A stretch of 5,626 nt of DNA from Gammaproteobacteria bacterium (lineage in GTDB: Bacteria; Pseudomonadota; Gammaproteobacteria; GCA-001735895): positions 1-5,626 of the forward strand of contig JANTFY010000164.1 of assembly GCA_024763185.1 (NCBI GenBank), given 5' to 3'. The position numbers and the translations under genes were made by a program. Below are positions 1-5,626 of this stretch, piece after piece. The notes beneath the pieces are model-generated. The model did not search any database. It saw nothing but the letters and a program-made list of their open reading frames with translations, and had not been told where the DNA came from. Within the stretch, counting starts at the first letter, position 1; every line of letters starts with the position of its first letter.

Positions 1-2
1 AC

Positions 3-479
3 CTCGATGCGGCGACTTTTAACCAATACCTGCAAGAAGAGGGGCTCGACAATGCGATCAGCTACCGCGATAAACACGGACTGTCTGAAAGCAATGGCAA
101 AGAAAGCTATATCCGTCATGCCAAACTGCTGGTGCAGGCGGGTGACCATTTCGAAGTTGATAATGCCCGGGTAAAATTCGGCTATGATCTCGAAATCATA
201 CCCCTGAGCAACCCTTACCGGTCACAATTGAATGATGAACTGGAAGTCAGGGTTCTCTATAAAGACCAACCCGCAAACGATATTTTATTGACTGCTTTCA
301 GTAAAAAGCACCCTGAAAAGCTTCAGCAAAGTCGCAGCAATCAAGATGGCCTGGTCAGCATAAAGCTTGACAGCAAAGGCCCGTGGTTATTGAAGGCAGT
401 TAAAATACTTCGTGTGAAAGATAAAAAAGTCGACTGGCGCAGTCACTGGGCCAGCCTGACGTTTTCACTGCCCGACTAA
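3..479 (+). CDS. DUF4198 domain protein, C-terminal part (5' end outside window)
   Basis: This is the C-terminal 158 residues of a DUF4198-family protein, a group of exported proteins related to the NikM component of nickel/cobalt uptake systems. The frame is open from base 3 and ends at TAA 477-479. A GTG at 132 could be mistaken for the start, but the family match continues upstream of it (FNQYLQEEGLDNAI, then GKESYIRHAKLLVQAG), so the true start lies off the left edge. Family-like blocks follow in order: LEIIPLSNPY, the beta-rich DELEVRVLYKDQPANDILL, TAFSKKHPEK, then DGLVSIKLDSKGPWLLKAV and the closing WRSHWASLTFSL. The GxWLLKA and SxWASLTF blocks are typical of the C-terminal immunoglobulin-like half. 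Members usually have about 250-280 residues, so roughly 100, including any signal peptide, are missing. Periplasmic location is inferred from the family. A metal-related role is plausible, but no metal ligand cluster is visible in this part. Confidence 0.85.
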   Translation, partial: LDAATFNQYLQEEGLDNAISYRDKHGLSESNGKESYIRHAKLLVQAGDHFEVDNARVKFGYDLEIIPLSNPYRSQLNDELEVRVLYKDQPANDILLTAFSKKHPEKLQQSRSNQDGLVSIKLDSKGPWLLKAVKILRVKDKKVDWRSHWASLTFSLPD

Positions 480-500
480 ACCCTTAATTCATCAATACAC

Positions 501-506
501 AGGAAA
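501..506 (+). promoter_or_regulatory. Ribosome binding site of the DUF302 gene
   Basis: AGGAAA lies 5 bases upstream of the ATG at 512 and matches the Shine-Dalgarno consensus. It fixes the start of the DUF302 gene and is the only convincing ribosome binding site in the window. The 32-base gap that holds it contains no recognisable promoter or terminator, which fits co-transcription with the DUF4198 gene. Confidence 0.7.
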
Positions 507-511
507 CAGAC

Positions 512-907
512 ATGAATACTTTCTCATTTTCAGCACAAATCCCTCAACCCATAGACGCGGCCGTCGAAACCCTGAAAGCGACCCTGATGAAACACCACCT
601 GGGCATTGTTAGTGATGTCGACGTGAGCGCTATTGTAAAAAACAAACTGGATCAGGATATGCCGTCTTACCGTATTCTTGGCGCCTGTAATCCCAAGATG
701 GCCAAAACCATGATCGACGAGATCCCCGAAGCGGGCGCCCTGCTGCCCTGCACTATTGTCGCGCGGGAAACCGATGGCAAAACGGTTTTCGATTTTATGG
801 ACCCGGTGATAGTGCTGGGTTTAGCCGGTAACGACACCATGGACCAGGTTGCTACCGAGGCCAGCGAAAAACTAAAGGCGGCAATAGCGGATTTAAATAA
901 CAGCTGA
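512..907 (+). CDS. DUF302 family protein
   Basis: This is a 131-residue protein of the DUF302 family, small alpha/beta proteins of unknown biochemical function that are common in proteobacteria and archaea. The start is well supported by AGGAAA 5 bases upstream, and the length suits a complete single-domain protein. The N-terminal half has the usual pattern of a short strand, a helix (residues 13-29, PIDAAVETLKATLMKHH) and a strand with GIVSDVDVSAIVKNKL. The diagnostic core is YRILGACNPKMAKTMI (53-68, with Cys59) followed by GALLPCTIVARE (75-86, with Cys80) and FDFMDPVIVL (93-102). Both cysteines sit in the conserved GACNP and LLPC motifs. There is no signal peptide or membrane segment, so it is probably cytoplasmic. 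It lies 32 bases after the DUF4198 gene and 43 bases before the permease. Family links to redox or sulfur chemistry have been suggested from gene context, but nothing here proves a role. Confidence 0.9.
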   Translation: MNTFSFSAQIPQPIDAAVETLKATLMKHHLGIVSDVDVSAIVKNKLDQDMPSYRILGACNPKMAKTMIDEIPEAGALLPCTIVARETDGKTVFDFMDPVIVLGLAGNDTMDQVATEASEKLKAAIADLNNS

Positions 908-950
908 TGACCGGCACTCAATAACCGGCAACACCTTTGATAGCGATACC

Positions 951-2153
951 ATGCAACAGCTGAAGCGGTCTCTTGGCCTGCCATTATTACTGTTTTTCGG
1001 GCTGGGTAATATCCTCGGCGCCGGCATTTATGTATTGATTGGCAAGGTGGCTGGTGAAGCCGGCCTGTATACTCCTCTCGCCTTTCTGGTGGCATCCCTG
1101 ATCGCCGGCTTCAGTGCCTTTACCTACAGCGAGTTATCGGCTCGTTTTCCATTGTCGGCCGGAGAAGCCGTTTATATTCAGGAAGGCTTCCATATAACCG
1201 CGCTGTCTCGCCTGACCGGCCTGTTGATCGCCCTGGCCGGCATGGTTTCTGCTGCCACGATTGCCCGTGGTTTTTTCGGTTATTTTAATACCTTTTTGCA
1301 ATGGCCCGAACCCCTGGTGGTAGGCGGCATTATCCTGTTGCTGGGGCTGTTGATGATCTGGGGCATCTCGCAATCGGTCGCTGTCGCGGCCCTGCTGACC
1401 CTGGTAGAAATCGCTGGCCTGCTGCTGGTTATCTGGGCTGGCAAGGATAGCCTGGTTCTGATTCCACAGAAAATAGAGTTGCTGCTGCCTTCTTTTCAAG
1501 CCTCTGCCTGGATCGGTATTCTGCTGGGCGCATTTCTGGCATTCTTTGCCTTTATCGGTTTTGAAGACATGGTCAACGTGGCCGAGGAAGTCAAGAATCC
1601 GCAACGCACCCTTCCAACTGCCATTTTGCTGGCGTTACTGATAGCCACTGTGATGTATGCCCTGGTCTCACTGGTTTCCATACTCACCCTGGATACGGAT
1701 AACCTGGCCAATAGCCAGGCGCCGCTGGCTGACGTGTTATCGGCTTCCTCCGATATCAACCCGAAAATCATCAGTTTGATCAGCCTGTTTGCGGTGATCA
1801 ATGGCGCGCTGATTCAAATGATCATGGCTTCGCGCCTGTTCTATGGCATGGCCAGCCAAGGTTGGTTGTGGAAAGGCCTGGCAAGGGTCAGTGCCATCAC
1901 CCAAACGCCGGTGATCGCCTCGTGGCTGGTCATCACCATCGTGCTGAGTCTGGCCTTATGGCTGCCGCTGGAAGCACTCGCCAAGGCCACCAGCTTCCTG
2001 ATTCTGGTGGTTTTCAGCCTGGTCAATGGCGCACTGCTGGTCATCAAGAAAACACGGCCTGCGGCCGAAATTATTAATCTACCTCTGTGGGTACCGGCAA
2101 CGGGTTTTATTTCCTGCATGGCTCTGCTACTTTTTCAACTGATTGCCGGCTAA
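951..2153 (+). CDS. APC superfamily amino-acid permease
   Basis: This is an inner-membrane secondary transporter of the amino acid-polyamine-organocation superfamily, expected to import (or exchange) an amino acid or related amine. The unwound TM1 motif is clear: GLGNILGAGIYVLIGKVAGEAG (17-38, quoted with its key GAGIY glycines). It is followed by YSELSARFP (59-67) after TM2 and SAGEAVYIQEGF (69-80). The amphipathic signature after TM6 is GFEDMVNVAEEVKNPQRTLP (203-222), and SRLFYGMASQGWL follows TM8. By eye I count 11 hydrophobic segments, near residues 8-30, 42-62, 84-110, 121-139, 142-164, 186-206, 221-246, 272-295, 321-338, 345-366 and 380-398. At 400 residues it is shorter than the usual 430-500, and the twelfth helix seems absent. 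ATG 951 is the first plausible start: it puts TM1 directly after a short basic N-terminus, although no Shine-Dalgarno sequence precedes it. The substrate cannot be assigned; the TM1 motif loosely resembles the cationic amino-acid transporter group. Confidence 0.9.
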   Translation: MQQLKRSLGLPLLLFFGLGNILGAGIYVLIGKVAGEAGLYTPLAFLVASLIAGFSAFTYSELSARFPLSAGEAVYIQEGFHITALSRLTGLLIALAGMVSAATIARGFFGYFNTFLQWPEPLVVGGIILLLGLLMIWGISQSVAVAALLTLVEIAGLLLVIWAGKDSLVLIPQKIELLLPSFQASAWIGILLGAFLAFFAFIGFEDMVNVAEEVKNPQRTLPTAILLALLIATVMYALVSLVSILTLDTDNLANSQAPLADVLSASSDINPKIISLISLFAVINGALIQMIMASRLFYGMASQGWLWKGLARVSAITQTPVIASWLVITIVLSLALWLPLEALAKATSFLILVVFSLVNGALLVIKKTRPAAEIINLPLWVPATGFISCMALLLFQLIAG

Positions 2154-2256
2154 GGATATAAAGTTGCCTGTTTTCATTTTTATAAACCGGGCAAAAGCCG
2201 TTAAACTGGCTGACACCGCTGCAGCAATAACGCTGTAGAAATGGATTCATATACCC
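2154..2256 (+). other. Intergenic region upstream of the exporter gene, possible leader
   Basis: This 103-base gap is the longest in the window and the likeliest site for a promoter serving the downstream exporter. TATAAA occurs at 2157-2162 and again at 2181-2186, but neither has a good -35 box at the right distance, so I do not call a promoter. There is no strong terminator hairpin for the permease; the best stem is AGCC/GGCT around 2194-2210, with only four pairs and no T-run. A 24-codon reading frame from TTG 2164 to TAG 2238 is preceded by AAGGA seven bases upstream and is a weak leader-peptide candidate. Confidence 0.35.
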
Positions 2257-4767
2257 GTGACTAACCTGACCTCCCTGTTTACCCACTTTTACTTTACGCG
2301 GGTACTGCGGCATCCCGTGCTGACCTTGCTGCTGGTCACCTTGTTTACAGGCTTTTTTGCCTACCATGCCCCAGACTTCAGGCTGGATGCTTCGGCCGAT
2401 TCGCTGGTGCTGGAAAATGATACGGCACTGGATTATTACCGCTCCATACGCGCGCGTTACGGTTCGGATGATTTTCTGATCATCACCTACAACCCTGAGC
2501 AGGACCTTTTCGACGAGGCCACGCTGTCTGACTTGCACCAACTGCGCGAAGACCTGCGTGGTATCGAGCGCGTGGAGTCCGTGATCAGCATTCTGGACGT
2601 ACCCCTGATCCAGAGCCCGCCGGTCAGCCTGCGTCAGTTAAGCCATGAAATCCCCACCCTGGAGAGTCCACGCACCGACAAAACCCTGGCCCGTAAGGAA
2701 TTCCTGAACAGCCCGATGTATCGCAACCTGATCATCAGTGAAGATTTAAAAACAACCGCACTGCAGGTCAATTTTAGTCGCGACGAAAACTGGCACCGTC
2801 TGCTCAAGCAGCGTGATGAATTGCGGGAGCTGCGTCTCAACAGCAGCCTGACCAGCACTCAACAAACCCAACTTGAGGCGGTTAGCTACGAGTTTGAACA
2901 GTACAGCGCACAACTGCAGGATCAGCTGAAACAGGATATCAGCACGGTACGCGGCATCATGGATAAATACCGCGACGCTGCCGAATTACACCTTGGCGGC
3001 GTGCCCATGATCGCCTCCGATTCCATCGACTTTATCCGCCATGATCTGAACACCTTTGGTTTCGCCGTGGTCGCTTTCCTGATGCTGATTCTGGGCATCA
3101 CCTTCCGCAAACCGCGCTGGATCATCCTGCCCATGCTGACCTGCCTGACCACCGGCCTGATCACGGTGGGATTTTTGGGCCTGGTTGACTGGCCGGTAAC
3201 GGTGGTCTCTTCCAACTTTATCTCCCTGCTGTTGATTATCACCCTGTCACTTAACGTGCACCTGATCGTGCGCTATCGGGAACTGCACGAGCGTGCACCG
3301 GATGCGACCCAATTTGAATTGCTCAGCGAGACCATCCGCAGCAAGTTTGTACCCTGCTCTTACACTGCCATCACCACCATCGTGGCTTTTGGCTCGTTGT
3401 TGTTCAGCGGTATTCGACCGGTCATCGATTTTGGCTGGATGATGTCTATCGGCATCGTCATCGCCTTTGTGCTGGTGTTCACTCTGTTTCCGGCCACGCT
3501 GATGTTCTTAACACCCGGTAAAGTGGCTAATGCCAACAACTGGACCGATTGCATCACTGCATTCCTGGCCAGGCTGATCCAGGTCTACGGACGTGGCCTG
3601 TTAACGATAGCAACGATACTTGCCCTGCTCAGCGTGCTGGGTATCAGCCTGTTGAGCGTGGAGAACCGTTTTATTGATTACTTCAAGGATGACACCGAAA
3701 TTTACCGCGGTATGGCATTGATTGACCGGCAACTCGGGGGCACCACGCCACTGGATGTCATTATTGATGCACCGGCCGAATTTTTTGCTCAGGAAGACGA
3801 CAAAACTTTTGAAGACGAGTACGAACTGAGAGCGGAACAAAGCGCCGGCATCACGGCAACCAGTTACTGGTTCAATACCTTTCAATTGCAACAGGTGTTC
3901 AAGGTGCATGACTATCTCGATGGCCTGAGCGAGACCGGCAAGGTGCTGTCACTCACCACGGCCATGCGTATGTTGCAACAAATCGATCAACAGGTGGCAG
4001 CGGATGACTTTTTACTGGCCGTGTTTTATAAAAAATTACCGCCGGAAATGAAAAATATTCTGTTCAAACCCTACCTGTCCAAAGATGGCAACCAGCTGCG
4101 TTTTGCGATCCGCGTCTTTGAATCCGATCCGTCATTACAACGCGAGGCCCTGCTGGAAAAAATTCGAACGGACCTGTCCAGCCGCTTTGACATCAAGCCC
4201 GATCAAATACACTTGAGCGGCATGCTGGTGCTGTACAACAACATGTTGCAAAGCCTGTTTCGCTCACAGATTCTGACCATCGGGGTGGTTTTTTTAGCGG
4301 TGCTGATCATGTTTGCTATCCTGTTTCGAAATGCCAGAATGGCCGTGGTTGCCCTTATTCCGAACATCTTCGCCGCGCTCCTGATGCTGGGTTTGATGGG
4401 TTGGCTCAGGATACCGCTGGACATGATGACCATCACCATTGCTGCCATTATTATCGGCATCGCCGTGGATGACACTATCCATTATATCCATCGTTTCAGC
4501 GAAGAGTTTCGACTCGACCAGGACTACTGGAGCGCGGTCAAACGCAGCCATGCCAGCATCGGCCGCGCAATGTACTACACCACAATCACCATCACGCTGG
4601 GGTTTTCCATCCTTGCCCTGTCCAACTTTATACCGACCATTTATTTCGGGCTGTTAACCGGTTTTGCCATGCTCATTGCGCTGCTCGCCGACCTGACCCT
4701 GTTACCCTTGCTTCTGGTTATATTCAAACCCATACGTGAGATTAAAGTGCGTATGCGGTTACAATAA
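2257..4767 (+). CDS. MMPL/RND superfamily exporter (HAE3-like)
   Basis: This 836-residue inner-membrane transporter of the RND superfamily, MMPL/HAE3-like group, probably exports a lipid or other hydrophobic compound using proton-motive force. It has the standard duplicated plan. TM1 (17-37) leads into the family motif FRLDASADSL (41-50) and a periplasmic domain to about 266, followed by TM2-TM6 (267-285, 289-312, 318-340, 366-386, 394-415). TM7 (447-467), a second periplasmic domain (about 468-670) and TM8-TM12 (671-690, 695-716, 720-740, 772-792, 799-823) make the second half. TM10 carries the acidic pair in GIAVDDTIHYIHRF (Asp738, Asp739), the usual proton-relay site. The matching TM4 reads LSLNVHLIVRY (Asn333, His335) and has no acid. 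Residues 182-237 are rich in Gln, Glu, Leu and Lys and look helical. The start is GTG 2257: an in-frame TAG at 2236-2238 blocks longer versions, and TM1 fits this start, but no Shine-Dalgarno sequence is evident. It resembles HpnN-type exporters in size and plan, but no hopanoid gene is nearby, so the substrate is unknown. No adaptor or outer-membrane partner gene is in the window. Confidence 0.9.
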   Translation: MTNLTSLFTHFYFTRVLRHPVLTLLLVTLFTGFFAYHAPDFRLDASADSLVLENDTALDYYRSIRARYGSDDFLIITYNPEQDLFDEATLSDLHQLREDLRGIERVESVISILDVPLIQSPPVSLRQLSHEIPTLESPRTDKTLARKEFLNSPMYRNLIISEDLKTTALQVNFSRDENWHRLLKQRDELRELRLNSSLTSTQQTQLEAVSYEFEQYSAQLQDQLKQDISTVRGIMDKYRDAAELHLGGVPMIASDSIDFIRHDLNTFGFAVVAFLMLILGITFRKPRWIILPMLTCLTTGLITVGFLGLVDWPVTVVSSNFISLLLIITLSLNVHLIVRYRELHERAPDATQFELLSETIRSKFVPCSYTAITTIVAFGSLLFSGIRPVIDFGWMMSIGIVIAFVLVFTLFPATLMFLTPGKVANANNWTDCITAFLARLIQVYGRGLLTIATILALLSVLGISLLSVENRFIDYFKDDTEIYRGMALIDRQLGGTTPLDVIIDAPAEFFAQEDDKTFEDEYELRAEQSAGITATSYWFNTFQLQQVFKVHDYLDGLSETGKVLSLTTAMRMLQQIDQQVAADDFLLAVFYKKLPPEMKNILFKPYLSKDGNQLRFAIRVFESDPSLQREALLEKIRTDLSSRFDIKPDQIHLSGMLVLYNNMLQSLFRSQILTIGVVFLAVLIMFAILFRNARMAVVALIPNIFAALLMLGLMGWLRIPLDMMTITIAAIIIGIAVDDTIHYIHRFSEEFRLDQDYWSAVKRSHASIGRAMYYTTITITLGFSILALSNFIPTIYFGLLTGFAMLIALLADLTLLPLLLVIFKPIREIKVRMRLQ

Positions 4768-4792
4768 AACACGATTAAACAGAACGTTTTAT
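4764..4792. repeat. Inverted repeat overlapping the exporter stop codon
   Basis: ATAAAAC (4764-4770) and GTTTTAT (4786-4792) are perfect 7-base inverted arms around a 15-base loop. The left arm contains the TAA stop of the exporter, and the right arm ends one base before the ATG of the next gene. The arms hold one G:C pair each and no T-run follows, so it is not a convincing intrinsic terminator. As RNA it could weakly occlude the start of the YihY-family gene; as DNA it could be a binding site. A chance occurrence in AT-rich sequence is also possible. Confidence 0.4.
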
Positions 4793-4793
4793 C

Positions 4794-5626
4794 ATGGAAA
4801 AATGGCATAGCCCCGGAAAACAAATAGTACGTCATCCCATACGCTTTTTGCGACAGGTGATAAAAGGATTTCTGGCCAACCAGGGCTTGTTGCTGTCAGG
4901 TGCCGTTGCCTATTACACCTTATTATCCATCATTCCTTTATTTTCACTGATATTACTTGCGCTATCCTACGTCGTTGAACCGGATCAATTGCTCAGCATT
5001 ACCCGTGACTATTTCAACCTGATATTGGCCGGGCAGGCCTCGGTTTTTATTGAGCAGATTACTCTTTTTACCACGCAGGATCATATTGGCTGGTTGTTAC
5101 TGGCCATTTTGCTCTTTTTCAGTTCAATGGCTTTCACCGTGCTGGAAAACACCATGTCGATTATCTTCTTCCATCGGGTTAACATCCATCGCAGACATTT
5201 CCTGGTGTCCGCCATTATTCCCTATTGTTACATTATCGTTTTTGGCCTGGGATTGCTGATTATTTCCACCATCAGTAGCGCCCTGCAAATGCTGGAAGGA
5301 GAAACCCTGACAATTTTATTCTGGAGTTGGCAACTGGATAGCATTACAAAATTTATTCTCTACCTGCTGGGGGTATTCGGTTTAATTCTGCTGCTAACAT
5401 CCATTTACATGGTGATGCCCGTAGGCAAACTCAGCTTTAAACACGCCCTGGTGGGCAGCATCAGTGCAACCATTTTATGGGAGTTGGCACGTCATGTACT
5501 GGTCTGGTATTTTTCAACGCTATCCATGGTCAACCTGGTTTATGGCTCACTGACCTCGGCCATCGTCATGCTGTTATTTCTTGAAGTCGGTGCCATTATT
5601 TTATTATTTGGTGCCCAGGTGATTGC
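4794..5626 (+). CDS. YihY/BrkB (UPF0761) family membrane protein, 3' end outside window
   Basis: These are the first 277 residues of an inner-membrane protein of the YihY/BrkB family. Some members are still labelled ribonuclease BN, but that activity belongs to an unrelated protein; the family's true function is unsettled. The family signature SGAVAYYTLLSIIPLFSLIL (35-54) lies in TM1, after a basic N-terminus. Further hydrophobic segments lie near residues 98-125, 140-163, 184-209, 218-242 and 251-277, giving the expected six. Other family-like parts are MVMPVGKLSFKHALVGS after TM4, WELAR in TM5 and YGSLTSAIVMLLF...LLFGAQ in TM6. The aromatic/Trp residue common in the middle of the last helix is replaced by LFLEV. 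Members are about 280-320 residues, or longer with a C-terminal tail, so only the tail is missing. ATG 4794 is the only ATG after the in-frame TAA at 4776-4778; it lacks a visible Shine-Dalgarno sequence. The 26-base gap from the exporter gene suggests co-transcription. Confidence 0.88.
   Translation, partial: MEKWHSPGKQIVRHPIRFLRQVIKGFLANQGLLLSGAVAYYTLLSIIPLFSLILLALSYVVEPDQLLSITRDYFNLILAGQASVFIEQITLFTTQDHIGWLLLAILLFFSSMAFTVLENTMSIIFFHRVNIHRRHFLVSAIIPYCYIIVFGLGLLIISTISSALQMLEGETLTILFWSWQLDSITKFILYLLGVFGLILLLTSIYMVMPVGKLSFKHALVGSISATILWELARHVLVWYFSTLSMVNLVYGSLTSAIVMLLFLEVGAIILLFGAQVI

Noticed and set aside
132..479. GTG at 132 as the start of a separate 115-residue protein
   Set aside because: The DUF4198 similarity continues without interruption upstream to the window edge, so this is an internal valine codon.
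909..930. Two copies of ACCGGCA between the DUF302 and permease genes as a terminator or operator
   Set aside because: Only the self-complementary CCGG cores can pair, giving a four-base stem without a T-run; it is too short to call.
667..1095. A 142-codon open frame on the - strand across the DUF302 and permease genes
   Set aside because: It is antisense to two genes with clear family motifs, and its translation has low-complexity Ser/Arg composition with no recognisable domain.
1134..1604. A 156-codon open frame on the - strand inside the permease
   Set aside because: The Gln- and Asp-rich translation is the usual antisense shadow of Leu-rich (CTG) membrane-protein codons.
2134..2186. Promoter built on TATAAA at 2157 or 2181
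   Set aside because: For the first, the -35 position holds TTCAAC, a poor match; for the second, the nearest TTGCCT is only 11 bases away. Neither is convincing.
2107..2541. A 144-codon open frame on the - strand spanning the permease-exporter gap
   Set aside because: It mostly overlaps the exporter N-terminus, has no family-like motif and no clear ribosome binding site.
5050..5259. A 69-codon + strand frame near the right end
   Set aside because: It is an out-of-frame shadow of the YihY/BrkB-family gene, whose frame is open from 4794 to the window end with family motifs.

Overview
The window looks like ordinary bacterial chromosome. Five protein-coding genes lie head to tail on the + strand, with gaps of 32, 43, 103 and 26 bases. 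The protein families (DUF4198, DUF302, APC permease, MMPL/RND exporter, YihY/BrkB), the roughly even base composition and one clear AGGA-type ribosome binding site all suggest a proteobacterium, most likely a gammaproteobacterium. That placement is inference from family and style; no marker gene is present to prove it.

Layout. The 3' end of a DUF4198 gene (periplasmic, NikM-like) runs off the left edge and stops at 479. A small cytoplasmic DUF302 gene follows (512-907), then a short APC-superfamily amino-acid permease (951-2153). The largest gap (2154-2256) precedes an 836-residue MMPL/RND-type inner-membrane exporter with a GTG start (2257-4767). An AT-rich inverted repeat overlaps the exporter stop codon, and a YihY/BrkB-family membrane protein starts at 4794 and runs off the right edge. 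There is no RNA gene, CRISPR array, insertion sequence, integrase or phage gene. No stretch longer than 300 bases lacks a gene.

Working together. Four of the five proteins are exported or membrane-embedded, so this is an envelope-biased run of genes. The shared strand and short gaps allow co-transcription, with 2154-2256 the likeliest place for a separate promoter. The families do not form a known pathway, and I see no sign of a defence system, biosynthetic cluster or recent transfer. The points worth a second look are modest: an exporter whose transmembrane acidic pair is visible in only one half, a heptad-like helix in its first periplasmic domain, an 11-helix permease, weak ribosome binding sites on three consecutive genes, and small sequence structures at two gene junctions.
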